Of a stretch of 64,000 nucleotides of DNA, positions 7,878 to 17,323 are shown piece by piece. The stretch lies in assembly GCF_009937975.1 (NCBI RefSeq), contig NZ_AP018441.1:558001-622000 (forward strand). Direction: 5' to 3'. The notes beneath the pieces are model-generated. The model was not told the DNA's origin and made no database searches. It saw only the letters and a program-made list of their open reading frames with translations. Made by a program: the position numbers and the translations under genes. The DNA is from Undibacterium sp. YM2 (lineage in GTDB: Bacteria > Pseudomonadota > Gammaproteobacteria > Burkholderiales > Burkholderiaceae_D). The stretch's first letter is position 1. Each line of letters starts with the position of its first letter.

Positions 7878-9962
7878 TCAGGGATTCCCAGGCAATGTCA
7901 TCATCAGCACATTGTCACCACTGATGATGGCGAAATTATTTCTGTCCATCGTGGTGATACCCATGGGGCGATAGAGGCGGCCGGGCAAACTGCCGGTCTG
8001 TATTCGCCGGTAGCCATCTACGCCTGCGATCGTGCTCATCTTTCCTTTGGGACTGATCTTGCGTATGACGTCGTTGTCGTAGTCGCTCACCAGCAGATTG
8101 CCTGCATGGTCCATGGCGATACCCCAGGATACTCCGTAGATATCCTGAGTACTATGAGGCCCAACAAATCCACCTCGGGCTTTATTGCCAGCAATGGTAG
8201 TAAGCTTGCCGCCAGGTGTGATTTTTCGAATAAATGTGCGATCTGTGACATAAAGATTTCCGCCCGCATCAATGGCTAATGCGATGGGATCGACGAGGCG
8301 ACCACTGTTTATATCGCCATCGCGAGGCTTATAGCTGGTTTCTTTCTTGCCCATCAGAGTGGTCACTACACCATCCTGATTTATCTTGCGTATCTGGGTG
8401 TTGCCGTTGTCGGCAACATAGAGATTGTCATGTTTATCTATAGCCAGTCCCATTGGCAGGTTGAAGCGGGCGGATGTTCCTCTGCCATCAACACCACCAG
8501 CTTCACCTGCCTTGCCAGCAAATGTTGTTACTACACCGGCAGTATTGATTTTACGGATAGTATGATTTTTTTGGTCACTGACAAATAGATTTCCCTTACT
8601 GTCTAACTGTATGGCTGACGGAGTATTGAATCTGGCTTCATTGCCAGTGCCATCGGCACTACCCGTTTGGTCAGCCATGCCAGAAACGGTGCTAACCATG
8701 CCTGTATTGCTGATTTTGCGTATGGTATGACTGTAATCTGTCAGGTAAAGGTTGCCAGAAGCATCTGCGGTGATTGCAATCGGTAACCAGAACCGTGCTT
8801 CAAGTGCTGGGCCATCCACTGTTCCATTACCATAAGTCGGCCCGGACAGCGGCATGAGGGCACCTTTGTCATTGATTTTAATGATGTTGCCATCTTGTTG
8901 GCAGATGAATATTTCGCCACTGCGACTGAAGATCAACCCACTGGGTTTATCAAAAGTCTGTCCTTTCTCTTTGAGGCCGAAAGATTCAACATCGCCAGAC
9001 GGCTTAATGCGACGGATCTTGCCACTGCTACGGTCCGCAAGGTAAACACTCCCATCAGCATCGGCAACCATGCCATCAATCTCACCATATTCTATTTCCT
9101 GATCATTCTTGTTTTTATCAAATTTTTCTGGCCCTACCGACAAGGTCGATACAATGCCAGCTGGCGTGATGCGGCGTATGATCATTTCACCTGCATCGTT
9201 GACGATCAGATTACCTGCTGCGTCAAATACCAGTGCCTTGGGTCTGAGGAAGCGGGCTTGCCTGCCTGTGCCTTCTGCATTACCTTCCTTGCCTGATACG
9301 CCAGCCCAGGTACTGACCATGCCGTTGGGAGTGATTTTGCGTATGCTGTGGTTTTCATAGTCGGCCACATACAGGTTGCCGGCAGTATCAATCTTCACAT
9401 CGGTGGGCGTATTGAAACGTGCTTTTGCTGCTGGGCCATCGGCGGTGCCGGGTGCGCCCGCCTTGCCAGCAACTGTGCTGACCATGCCATCTGGGCTGAT
9501 CTTGCGTATGCTGTGATTGCCTGAATCGGCGACATATAAATTGCCTGCCTTGTCAAAGACCATGCCGCTGGGCAAACGGAAGCGCGCCTGGGTAATTGCA
9601 CCATCTGTGCTGCCCGGCTGTTCTGCTTTGCCTGCCAGGGTACTGACTGCGCCATCTGCTGCTACCTGACGTATGGTGTGATTGCCTGGGTCGGTGACGA
9701 ACAGCTTGCCCTCGCCATTCATCGCGGTACCGATGAAGGCATCAAATTTCAAGAAATTGGTATTGAACCTCGCCACCGATGCAGGCCCGTCTGCAATGCC
9801 AGAAGGCGCATCGCCAGAACCGGCCAGCAAACGCAGCGTGCCTTGTTGTGATGTCTGCGGCTGCGCAAAACCTGGCAAGCTCAGGCTGCATAAGACCAGA
9901 GTCAGGGTCAACAGGGAAAACCTGCTTGCCCTGCGTGAAATTGAGGTGACATATCCCTGCAT
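7878..9962 (-). CDS. NHL-repeat beta-propeller protein, exported
   Basis: A 694-residue protein with an N-terminal signal peptide (hydrophobic SLLTLTLVLCSLSLPGFAQ) and about ten NHL repeats of roughly 55 residues. Each carries the pattern GNLYVADSGNHSIRKISPDG followed by VSTVAGKAG and an ARFNxP segment. These fold into one or two six-bladed propellers, which usually act as binding platforms outside the cytoplasm. No catalytic domain is attached. It is upstream of, and probably co-transcribed with, the repetitive protein ending at 6565. The region between this gene and 10294 holds only a short purine-rich tandem repeat. Confidence 0.85.
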   Translation of the reverse strand: MQGYVTSISRRASRFSLLTLTLVLCSLSLPGFAQPQTSQQGTLRLLAGSGDAPSGIADGPASVARFNTNFLKFDAFIGTAMNGEGKLFVTDPGNHTIRQVAADGAVSTLAGKAEQPGSTDGAITQARFRLPSGMVFDKAGNLYVADSGNHSIRKISPDGMVSTVAGKAGAPGTADGPAAKARFNTPTDVKIDTAGNLYVADYENHSIRKITPNGMVSTWAGVSGKEGNAEGTGRQARFLRPKALVFDAAGNLIVNDAGEMIIRRITPAGIVSTLSVGPEKFDKNKNDQEIEYGEIDGMVADADGSVYLADRSSGKIRRIKPSGDVESFGLKEKGQTFDKPSGLIFSRSGEIFICQQDGNIIKINDKGALMPLSGPTYGNGTVDGPALEARFWLPIAITADASGNLYLTDYSHTIRKISNTGMVSTVSGMADQTGSADGTGNEARFNTPSAIQLDSKGNLFVSDQKNHTIRKINTAGVVTTFAGKAGEAGGVDGRGTSARFNLPMGLAIDKHDNLYVADNGNTQIRKINQDGVVTTLMGKKETSYKPRDGDINSGRLVDPIALAIDAGGNLYVTDRTFIRKITPGGKLTTIAGNKARGGFVGPHSTQDIYGVSWGIAMDHAGNLLVSDYDNDVIRKISPKGKMSTIAGVDGYRRIQTGSLPGRLYRPMGITTMDRNNFAIISGDNVLMMTLPGNP

Positions 9963-10195
9963 AATAGCCCTGTAAAAATAGCGACAAGCTGAGGCAAAAA
10001 AACGTACGCAATCAAATAATCCGGTTATCTGGACGCGCCAACAAACTGCGAGTATCAGGTCAGAAAGTGAAGTCTGGACGTGTTTGCTTGAGGCAATAAA
10101 AAGTGAACTATTTTACAATGCACCTTAAAGCGCAAGGCTGAGCTGCTTGAATATGCGGCGTATTTATTGTTACCGCATGTTACGGCTTATATATT

Positions 10196-10233
10196 GAGAG
10201 GGAGGACAGGGGAGGGAGGACAGGGGAGGGAGA
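10196..10233. repeat. Purine-rich tandem repeat
   Basis: GGAGGACAGGGGA is repeated in tandem, about two and a half copies, in the gap between the NHL gene and the small membrane protein gene. Nothing else is evident in the 330-bp gap. Confidence 0.8.
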
Positions 10234-10293
10234 ATAGCAGGCATGCAATGGAAATCGCATGCCCGTAAAAGTAGCTGGCTGTAAGATGGCAAT

Positions 10294-10485
10294 CTACCAG
10301 CGCAACTGCGGCATGTGTATGCCAGGCACGATACCAAAAGCAGACAGCACGATGATGATCAACAAGACGATGAACAGCACGCGCACTACCTGCGCTACTG
10401 GGGCAGGCAAGGGTAGAAAGCCCACCAGCCACCACACCAGGCCGAACACCACCAGATAGATAATGAGATTGACGAGTTGAACCAT
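10294..10485 (-). CDS. Small Thivi_2564-like inner-membrane protein
   Basis: A 63-residue protein that is mostly two membrane helices: residues 3-22 (QLVNLIIYLVVFGLVWWLVG) and 32-52 (VAQVVRVLFIVLLIIIVLSAF), joined by a short Pro-rich turn (FLPLPAPV). This architecture matches a family of short proteobacterial membrane proteins of unknown role (Thivi_2564-like). It lies downstream of the collagen-like lipoprotein gene on the same strand, about 90 bp away, so they may be co-transcribed. Confidence 0.65.
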   Translation of the reverse strand: MVQLVNLIIYLVVFGLVWWLVGFLPLPAPVAQVVRVLFIVLLIIIVLSAFGIVPGIHMPQLRW

Positions 10486-10572
10486 GATTCAGCTTTCAAA
10501 AAAGGAAGATGAAGTGGCAAGCATGAAGGCAGCGCTAAAGCTGTCGAGGTAATTCCATGCTTGCTGGCGGAT

Positions 10573-10902
10573 TTACTTCTGGGGCAGGACGACGATCGTG
10601 TCACCTGGTTTGCCAGGTTCTCCCGTTTTACCTTTTTGACCGTCATAGCCTGGCGCACCTTTTTCACCTGTTGCGCCTTGCATGCCATCGGCGCCCGCAG
10701 GGCCAGTGGCTCCTACAGAGGCAGGTGTGCCTGTTGCGCCAGTGGCACCGGTAGCGCCAGTCGCTCCGGGTGCACCGGCAGGGCCGGGTACGGCCACTGG
10801 CACTGGAACAGCAACCGGCACAACAACTGGCGCAGGTTGACGGTCACAGGCACTGGTCGCCATTACGCCAGCGAGTGTCAAAATCAGGATGGAAATTTTC
10901 AT
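10573..10902 (-). CDS. Collagen-like repeat lipoprotein
   Basis: A 109-residue lipoprotein. The start at 10902 gives [19 protein letters not shown], a signal peptide with a lipobox whose cysteine would be lipidated, so an envelope location is expected. After a Pro/Val stretch comes a run of Gly-X-Y triplets ([20 protein letters not shown], later [20 protein letters not shown]), as in collagen-like bacterial surface proteins. A longer reading from 11022 would add 40 residues ahead of a good signal sequence and is unlikely. The repeat may form a trimeric rod; no ligand or enzyme domain is present. Confidence 0.75.
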   Translation of the reverse strand: MKISILILTLAGVMATSACDRQPAPVVVPVAVPVPVAVPGPAGAPGATGATGATGATGTPASVGATGPAGADGMQGATGEKGAPGYDGQKGKTGEPGKPGDTIVVLPQK

Positions 10903-11193
10903 GGGGTAGCCTTGGTTGATTAAATATCGGAACTTCATTAGCTTCAGTAGCGATGCTGACATCCACCTGCATGCAGGCAGCGCCAGCACAGATATCGCAA
11001 TGCACACACAGCATGCGCGCAATAAAGCTACCCATCCGTACGCTGACGAACATACCGGGCTGTTTATTTGACCTATATTGGCGATACCGGTAATACAAAG
11101 TGAAGTACAAAACCCTGGCTAGCTGCACCGTAAAAGCAATTGCTGTGGCTGGCGGGGATGAAATGGATCCAAGAAATAGCTCAAAGAAGAGAA

Positions 11194-11227
11194 AAACCGC
11201 AGACCTGTAAAGTCTGCGGTTTTTTTT
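11194..11227. terminator. Rho-independent terminator
   Basis: ACCGCAGAC and GTCTGCGGT form a 9-bp stem around a 7-base loop, with A and T runs on either side. It lies just past the end of the leftward gene at 11291-13177 and can work in both directions. Apart from this, the 10903-11290 gap shows no gene. Confidence 0.85.
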
Positions 11228-11290
11228 GTAATGACGAATGCTAATGACGCTTGGTAATGACGCTTGGTAATGATTGTTGGCTTGGTCAGC

Positions 11291-13177
11291 TTACTTGGTT
11301 TTTGCCTTCACCTGCGTTTTTGGCAAGGGGTTCAGCTCATTCCAGATATGACTGACAGTCACGGTATTACTCGTGTGGCATCTAAAGCAATTGGTGCCGC
11401 CTGCCCAGTTGATGTTCGAGCCCTGATGCACGGTTTCCATCGTGGTGTTGGCCAGCCTGCTGGTACCGACCTGGTTGATGGCAGTGGCTGGTGGTTTGTC
11501 TGAATCAGGTGCGCGGCCACCCGTGGTCCAGGTTGAACCTATCATCAGGTAATTTTTGCGTACATCGCCTGGTGCCAGTTGTGAAATGACGCTATTGTTG
11601 ATCGACAACAAGTCAGTATTGGATTCAGGCGGGGTGATGACAGGGCCAGCATGGGTAGGGTCAGCCTGGCGTGGATTCTGGTCGGCAGCAGCGCCCCACG
11701 GTTTCCAGCGTATGGTGTCATTCGGTTTGACTACGCAAGGCTTGGTAGTGTCGGTGCAAGTGATGCTATTGCCGGAAGCCTTGTACAGGGCCTGGTTGAA
11801 AGGGCCTGTTGCGCCATCCTGGCTGAACAGCCATTTGCCTTTGGTGTTTTGCGGCACCAGTTTCTCTGCGCCGTTCACATCGATGTATTTGTATTCGGCA
11901 TTTGGGGTATTGTCCATATGCTCAAAGGTCGCCCAGATCAACTCAGGATTACCTTTCGCACTGCCGACCACGTGCACACCGACCAATGCCAGTTTGGTTT
12001 TTTTGTTCTTTACCGCGCCCTGTTTCAGCGACGCTGGCTGGTTGATGCTGACATCTGGTATTTCAGCATCGATGATGATGAATTTCTTTTTGGTTGCTTC
12101 ATCAAAACCAGTGGTTTCTATCCATGCCAGCTTGACTTCAACAGCCAGCGCTTCTGGGGCTGCCAGGTCACGCAGTCCCGCTTTCTTGGCATAGGCAACC
12201 ACGTCGGCCAATTCTTGCGCAGTGGTTGGAAACATCAGGTTTGCTGGCGCATTCGGTTTTCTCTGCGTCAGGAAGTAGGCGAACAAATCATTCGCGGCAA
12301 TCGAGTAATACACCAGCGAGCCGTTTTGCGCGACCAGCACATTGCTGCCACCTGCCTGGCCTATGGTCATATCGACTTCATTGCCAGCTGCATCCAGATA
12401 AATCAGGCCACCCTTGGCCTCCCGCTTGAAGCTTTGCACGATATTGCTGTCGGTACTTGCTGTGGTCAGCAAGGCAGTTTGCTTCTTGGGCAGGCGCGCG
12501 CGCAGGTTGGCTACCAGATCAGTTTCTATCTGCTTGCCACCCTTGGCCAACAGGTTGACCTTGCCAGCCGCACCCACTTCAACATGGTCTATCTCTACCG
12601 TTTTGCCAGCCTTGTCTATCGTGGTTGCCTTGCCACTTGGTGCCAGCTTGGGTGGCAAGACTTCAAACAATTTGCCTGACTTGTCAAAGGCCACAGGCAG
12701 ATTATTCGGCCCCAGTTGCCGCAGCAAAGGGCTGAAGTTCATCGCCTGCCTGGTCAGTTGCGGTATAAAGTTGCGCGCTCCATTGGCGGCTGGTGATACC
12801 CCATAGAAAGCTGAAGAAGAGAAGATATGATCGCCACCAGAGAGCCCTTTGGGTGTGGGTGAAGTCAGCCATAAAAACATCTGGTGTGACCATTGATAAA
12901 AACTGCAGGCCGACGCATCAGCAAAATTCACGCTGTCGGCAGCCTTGACCAGTCCACCGTTGGTAACACCGGCTGGCTCAAACCATTGCGCGAATGGAAT
13001 TGGCGCCGGCCCACCGGGATTGGCCGGTGTAGAGGTAGTGCAGGTCGGTTTGGCATCGGGCGGCAGGATTTGCGCCTGTGCCAGCGGACACAGGCAAGCC
13101 GTAGCCAGTAAAGAAATGCAGGTAGTCAGTTTCACTGCGTGGGCAGGCTTGCGCTGCTTGCGGTCAGACGTGTTCAT
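11291..13177 (-). CDS. Exported protein with a single CxxCH haem-binding motif
   Basis: A 628-residue exported protein. The chosen start (13177) follows a strong GAGAGGGAAACC ribosome-binding site and gives a signal peptide ending near LAQAQILPPDA. Most of the protein is unlike families I can name. It contains a Trp-rich early segment (ACSFYQWSHQMFLWLTSP), a region of short beta-like repeats (residues 150-260), and near the C terminus GGTNCFRCHTS, a cytochrome c-type CxxCH motif. This resembles uncharacterised exported cytochrome-like proteins whose haem motif sits at the C-terminal end. An electron-transfer or peroxidase-like role is possible but not shown. It appears monocistronic and ends in a clear terminator. 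Confidence 0.75.
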   Translation of the reverse strand: MNTSDRKQRKPAHAVKLTTCISLLATACLCPLAQAQILPPDAKPTCTTSTPANPGGPAPIPFAQWFEPAGVTNGGLVKAADSVNFADASACSFYQWSHQMFLWLTSPTPKGLSGGDHIFSSSAFYGVSPAANGARNFIPQLTRQAMNFSPLLRQLGPNNLPVAFDKSGKLFEVLPPKLAPSGKATTIDKAGKTVEIDHVEVGAAGKVNLLAKGGKQIETDLVANLRARLPKKQTALLTTASTDSNIVQSFKREAKGGLIYLDAAGNEVDMTIGQAGGSNVLVAQNGSLVYYSIAANDLFAYFLTQRKPNAPANLMFPTTAQELADVVAYAKKAGLRDLAAPEALAVEVKLAWIETTGFDEATKKKFIIIDAEIPDVSINQPASLKQGAVKNKKTKLALVGVHVVGSAKGNPELIWATFEHMDNTPNAEYKYIDVNGAEKLVPQNTKGKWLFSQDGATGPFNQALYKASGNSITCTDTTKPCVVKPNDTIRWKPWGAAADQNPRQADPTHAGPVITPPESNTDLLSINNSVISQLAPGDVRKNYLMIGSTWTTGGRAPDSDKPPATAINQVGTSRLANTTMETVHQGSNINWAGGTNCFRCHTSNTVTVSHIWNELNPLPKTQVKAKTK

Positions 13178-13439
13178 GGTTTCCCTCTCGTTGGTTTTGT
13201 TTTGATGTGTCGGTAGTGTCAGTAGTGTCATTGGTGATGCGGATTTATCCGGGTACTACCATAGTTTTCAGTATTGGCTGGGCTGCTGAAGCCCGTTCTC
13301 ATTCGCACCCTTCATCTGCATTTGAAAGGTTATCATTTTTTTATTTAAAATTATAAAAAAGATTAGATATTATGTTAATTATTGTCATTTTCGGCCTGCT
13401 CTGCGCAATACAAGCTCGTCGCCGGCATTCAAGTTTAAA

Positions 13440-13481
13440 TTGAAAAACATTTGTCTCATGTTGAAAACAATTGTCTATAAT
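13440..13481 (+). promoter_or_regulatory. Promoter with tandem operator-like repeats upstream of psuK
   Basis: Two similar direct repeats, TTGAAAAACATTTGTCT and TTGAAAACAATTGTCT, lie about 21 bp apart, the second running into a perfect TATAAT. The second contains the palindrome ACAATTGT. Spacing by two helical turns suggests a regulator binding on one face next to the -10 box, about 30 bp before the psuK ATG. The AT-rich remainder of the 13178-13512 gap shows no gene. Confidence 0.5.
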
Positions 13482-13512
13482 GTGAAGAAGTCCAAAACCG
13501 TCAGGCAAGAAC

Positions 13513-14604
13513 ATGACAGCAACACCCTCCAAAAAAGAGCAGCTCTACCAGCTCATCGCTGCCCAGCCTTTTATCTCCCAGCAGGAACTGGCTGACCAGT
13601 TGGGCTTGTCACGCTCTGCAGTGGCTGGGCATATCGCCGCGCTGATACGTGACAAACGTTTGCTGGGCCGGGCCTATGTCTTGCCTGATCAGCGTCCTGT
13701 GGTATGCATAGGCGGGGCGAATATAGACCGCAAATTGCGTACCCTGGGGCCAGTGCAGATGGGTACTTCCAATCCCGTCAGCCAGCATGAAGCTTTTGGC
13801 GGTGTCGCCCGCAATATTGCCGAGAACCTGGCACGCCTGGGCATGCCAACACGTTTGTTGTGCGCGGTAGGTGACGATGCCGCCGGGCGCAGCATGCTTG
13901 ACCATGCGCAATCCGTAGGCATAGATGTCAAAGCCTGTCTGCAAGCGGCTGGCATGCATAGCGGCAGCTATACTGCCTTGCTCAATGATGAGGGCGACAT
14001 GGTGCTGGCATTGGCCCATATGGAATGCTGCGATGCCCTGACGCCAGGTTACCTGCATAGCCGCCAGACCCAGCGTGGCCACGCTGCCTTCACCATCATC
14101 GACTTGAATTTACCGACAGATAGCATAGGCTTGTTATTAGAAGAAGCGCATCAACAGGCGATGCCGCTGATGGCGGTTGCTGTGTCTGAACCCAAGATGG
14201 CACGGCTGCCGCAGGATTTGCATGGCTTGCGCCTGCTGTTATTGAACCAGGGCGAACTCGCCGCCGCTGTTGGACATGGCATTCAAAGCCAGGCAGAACT
14301 GGAAGCAGCCTGCAAACAATTGCAGCAGCGTGGCGTGCAGGACATCATCGTCACCAAGGGCGTGGCAGGCGTAACTTTTACTGGCAGCAGTGGCATGCAG
14401 CACATGCCTGCGCCAGCAACCAGCGTGCGCGATGCCACAGGTGCGGGTGATGCCTTTGCTGCTGGGGTAGCCTGGTCTTTGTGTAGCCAGCCAGACGATC
14501 TACGCCTGGCCTGTGAATATGGTTTGAAGCTGGCGAAACTGACGCTGGAAAGCGATGCGACGGTAGCTGTAACGATCAGCCCGACTATTTTTGAAGAAGC
14601 TTAA
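13513..14604 (+). CDS. psuK: Pseudouridine kinase with N-terminal winged helix
   Basis: A 363-residue PfkB-family kinase that phosphorylates pseudouridine to pseudouridine-5'-phosphate. Residues 1-60 form a winged helix-turn-helix (QQELADQLGLSRSAVAGHIA), found on many pseudouridine kinases and possibly used for self-regulation. The kinase domain follows, with CIGGANIDRKLR near residue 65, FGGVARNIAENLARLG near 95, and the active-site segment DATGAGDAFAAG near 308. The next gene, 52 bp downstream, is the matching glycosidase, which supports pseudouridine as substrate over ribose or adenosine. Together they recycle modified nucleosides from RNA turnover. Confidence 0.92.
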   Translation: MTATPSKKEQLYQLIAAQPFISQQELADQLGLSRSAVAGHIAALIRDKRLLGRAYVLPDQRPVVCIGGANIDRKLRTLGPVQMGTSNPVSQHEAFGGVARNIAENLARLGMPTRLLCAVGDDAAGRSMLDHAQSVGIDVKACLQAAGMHSGSYTALLNDEGDMVLALAHMECCDALTPGYLHSRQTQRGHAAFTIIDLNLPTDSIGLLLEEAHQQAMPLMAVAVSEPKMARLPQDLHGLRLLLLNQGELAAAVGHGIQSQAELEAACKQLQQRGVQDIIVTKGVAGVTFTGSSGMQHMPAPATSVRDATGAGDAFAAGVAWSLCSQPDDLRLACEYGLKLAKLTLESDATVAVTISPTIFEEA

Positions 14605-14656
14605 TAAATAACAATAAATACGCGACTTATCCTGTATTTCTAAAAAAGGAAACATC

Positions 14657-15583
14657 ATGCAATCTTATCTGGTCTTATCCGACGAAGTCCGTGCTGCCCG
14701 CCTGGCGGCCAAGCCTGTGGTGGCACTCGAATCCACCATCATTTCACATGGCATGCCTTATCCACAAAATGTGCAGACTGCGCGTGAACTCGAACAAATC
14801 ATCCGCGATGGCGGCGCCGTGCCAGCCACCATCGCCATCATGAATGGCAAAATCCATATAGGCTTGAATGACGAAGAACTGGAGCTGCTGGGCAATTCTC
14901 CCGACGCCATGAAAGTCAGCCGCCGCGACCTGGCTTATGCACTGACCAATAACAAACTCGGTGCAACGACAGTAGCCGCCACCATGATCTGCGCCGCGCT
15001 GGCAGGCATAGAAGTGTTTGTCACCGGCGGCATAGGCGGCGTACACCGTGGCGCAGAAACCAGTTTCGATATTTCTGCTGATTTGCAAGAGCTGGCCCGC
15101 ACCTCGGTTGCCGTGGTTTGTGCCGGTGCCAAATCCATACTCGACATCGGCCTGACGCTGGAATATCTGGAGACCCATGGCGTGCCAGTCGTCAGCGTAG
15201 GCCAGCCAGCCTTCCCGGCTTTCTTTACCGCCGACAGCGGCTACAAGGCAGATTTCCAGCTCGACACTGCAGAACAGCAGGCCGAATTCATCCACGCCAA
15301 ATGGACACTGGGATTAAACGGCGGCATCGTCATCGCCAATCCGGTGCCGGTAGAATCTGCCATGCCCAAGGAAGAAATAGAATCCATCACGCAAAAAGCA
15401 CTGCAACTGGCAGATGAGATGGACATCACTGGCAAGGCCATCACGCCTTTCCTGCTGAACCGCATCAAACAAATGACAGAAGGCCGCAGCCTGGAAACCA
15501 ATATCGCGCTGGTCAAAAACAATGCGGTTGTTGGCACGCAGTTGGCATTGGCCTTGCATCACTTGCGCAAGCGTACGGTGTAA
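14657..15583 (+). CDS. psuG: Pseudouridine-5'-phosphate glycosidase
   Basis: A 308-residue enzyme that splits the C-C glycosidic bond of pseudouridine-5'-phosphate to uracil and ribose-5-phosphate, using a catalytic lysine and a metal ion. Family landmarks are [19 protein letters not shown] at residues 21-39, [15 protein letters not shown] near 120, [13 protein letters not shown] near 153 and the C-terminal [11 protein letters not shown] segment near 223. Full family length. A strong AAAAAAGGAAAC ribosome-binding site precedes the ATG, and the gene follows psuK directly. The ribose-5-phosphate joins the pentose phosphate pathway. Confidence 0.96.
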   Translation: MQSYLVLSDEVRAARLAAKPVVALESTIISHGMPYPQNVQTARELEQIIRDGGAVPATIAIMNGKIHIGLNDEELELLGNSPDAMKVSRRDLAYALTNNKLGATTVAATMICAALAGIEVFVTGGIGGVHRGAETSFDISADLQELARTSVAVVCAGAKSILDIGLTLEYLETHGVPVVSVGQPAFPAFFTADSGYKADFQLDTAEQQAEFIHAKWTLGLNGGIVIANPVPVESAMPKEEIESITQKALQLADEMDITGKAITPFLLNRIKQMTEGRSLETNIALVKNNAVVGTQLALALHHLRKRTV

Positions 15584-15593
15584 AATTTTATAG

Positions 15594-15611
15594 TGTGCGC
15601 CGTGCGCACCA
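15594..15611. repeat. Fragment of the GTGCGCACC palindromic repeat
   Basis: TGTGCGCCGTGCGCACCA just after psuG matches the palindromic end seen in the two longer repeats at 26.2 and 26.3 kb. It is probably a partial copy of the same interspersed element. Confidence 0.5.
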
Positions 15612-15711
15612 TGTCAATTCCTGGTAATGGCTGCAGTCCTGAAGCTTGTGCTGCGTCGATGATGTTGACATGATGTGGGCAGGGGGCCAGCTTGTTTTAA
15701 AAAAAGGGGCT

Positions 15712-16620
15712 TTATTGCCCTGTCGTGCAAGCCAGCCCTATCTGTTCATCGAGTCGCTTGTTGATCGTGATGCTGCAAAAACGCAATATGCTCATGCCTA
15801 TCAGGGCTTTTTCATCCGGCTTGTCGCCGTGCTTGATGGTCTTTAACAGCACGACTTCCGGCAGGGTGAATTTTGCGCCGCCAAAATCCAGCCTGGTGGG
15901 GGTATTGTCTTTCTGTCCCTTGCCGCAGCCCGCAACACCGCGTACTGCACAATCGTCTTCCGTTAAGGGACGACCCAGGTAGGCTGCTTCAAACTTGCTG
16001 CTGCCTGCGCCCGTGTCTATCATGCCCCAGACGGCGTCTTTGCCCTCTGCCGCGATCTGGGTAAACAGTTTGTTTTTCTTGAACCAATAGGCCGTGCTGG
16101 TCTTATCCAGAGTGAAGGGGCAATTGGCGGGTTTGACTGTCCAGCGTTTCTGGCTGAAATCCAGTTTGATGGGATTGTCGAAAACCAGTTGGGGAGAAAT
16201 CATGCCTGCCACGCCTAACTTGGCGAGATCAGGATTGTCGGGGATGATGACCACCGTTTTCAAGTCTATATTCTGACCAGCCAGGGTCGCCTGCAAGACA
16301 GGCTGCATCTTGATGGGAACAGGGTTACCCGCATGGTCTTTACCTGTGGCGACCACGGGTAGCCTGGCAGGGTCCAGGCCCAGCAGGCTGGCGGTGCTTT
16401 CGGTGATGACCTGGTTGCTGGAACCGGTATCGACCATCATCTTGATCTTCTTGTCGGCGACCTGTAATTCAACCGTGAAAAATGAAGCACGTTCATCCCA
16501 GTTAAGGGGAATGTTCAAGACCTTGTCCAGTGGTTCTGCTGCGGTGGCGGGCAGGCTGGCGATTGCAGCGAAGATGGCAGAGCAGGCAAGCAAACTGAAA
16601 CAGGCTGGAAACAGCTTCAT
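15712..16620 (-). CDS. Exported aspartyl protease family protein
   Basis: A 302-residue protein with a signal peptide (MKLFPACFSLLACSAIFAAI, cleavage near ATAAE). It carries two aspartyl protease-type active-site motifs: MMVDTGSSNQVI near residue 62 and WGMIDTGAGSSKF near 203. This suggests a retropepsin/pepsin-like fold with two lobes in one chain, acting in the periplasm or at the outer membrane. Four C-terminal cysteines (DDCAVRGVAGC, RFCSI, LACTTG) may form disulphides. It stands alone, with convergent psuG upstream in coordinates. Substrate unknown. Confidence 0.75.
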   Translation of the reverse strand: MKLFPACFSLLACSAIFAAIASLPATAAEPLDKVLNIPLNWDERASFFTVELQVADKKIKMMVDTGSSNQVITESTASLLGLDPARLPVVATGKDHAGNPVPIKMQPVLQATLAGQNIDLKTVVIIPDNPDLAKLGVAGMISPQLVFDNPIKLDFSQKRWTVKPANCPFTLDKTSTAYWFKKNKLFTQIAAEGKDAVWGMIDTGAGSSKFEAAYLGRPLTEDDCAVRGVAGCGKGQKDNTPTRLDFGGAKFTLPEVVLLKTIKHGDKPDEKALIGMSILRFCSITINKRLDEQIGLACTTGQ

Positions 16621-16721
16621 GGTGTGGCCCCCTGGAAAAAGTATGAGCCTGCTTTGATTTCAGGGGATCAGAAAGGTTCAGTGGCACTTGATCATGAATG
16701 CCGCCATAACCGGCGGCAGTG

Positions 16722-17240
16722 TCAGCTTTTATCAAACTGCGGGTAACTGGCTCCTTCAAGCATGTCTGCTACTGAGCAATTCACGCCTGGCAATTTGTGC
16801 CAGCTTGGCTCGCCCTTGCTGGTTTGCATCATGTTTGCCCAGTGCAGGGTCGTGTTATCAGACGAGGTTGCCATCTGCATCTGGAATACCCATTGCTCTT
16901 CGAGTTTGCTCATGTGACCAAAACCGGTCACGGTATCCTGAAAGCGCTTGCTGCCAATAAAGCTGATTTGCACCTGGCCATTCGCTGTCACTGTACCCAC
17001 CATGCTGCGCTGTTGCGGTGATTGCGTCCTGCCGCTGGATTCTGGATCAAACATCAGGGCAGACGATACGCCCCAAAAATAACCATTCTTATAGCCAGAG
17101 ATATGCCAGACAGTCTGGTCACCCGTCCAGCTCAAGACATTGTCGCTGGCTGAAAACTGCAATGCAGGCAGGTCAGGGTAAGTGACATACCAGTAGGTAT
17201 CCGCCAGAAAATCCCAGGTAGTGCGATTGCTTGCAGACAT
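16722..17240 (-). CDS. Hypothetical protein
   Basis: A 172-residue protein without a signal peptide. It is rich in aromatic residues and alternates polar and apolar residues, as in an all-beta fold (TTWDFLADTYWYVTYPDLPALQ; VWHISGYKNGYFWGVSSALMF). The later half contains VTANGQVQISFIGSK, reminiscent of lipocalin-like barrels. I do not recognise the family. It lies between the aspartyl protease and the patatin gene on the same strand, but the gaps (over 80 bp each side) do not prove co-transcription. Confidence 0.65.
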   Translation of the reverse strand: MSASNRTTWDFLADTYWYVTYPDLPALQFSASDNVLSWTGDQTVWHISGYKNGYFWGVSSALMFDPESSGRTQSPQQRSMVGTVTANGQVQISFIGSKRFQDTVTGFGHMSKLEEQWVFQMQMATSSDNTTLHWANMMQTSKGEPSWHKLPGVNCSVADMLEGASYPQFDKS

Positions 17241-17323
17241 GCTTGACTCCTTTGTTTGGTTGGCGACAAATTAAGAAACTGTTGTGGGCAATATGCCAGG
17301 GTAAATCATTTAAAACAGCTTGC

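Noticed and set aside
10902..11022. Longer start for the collagen-like lipoprotein
   Set aside because: It would bury the signal peptide and lipobox 40 residues inside the protein.
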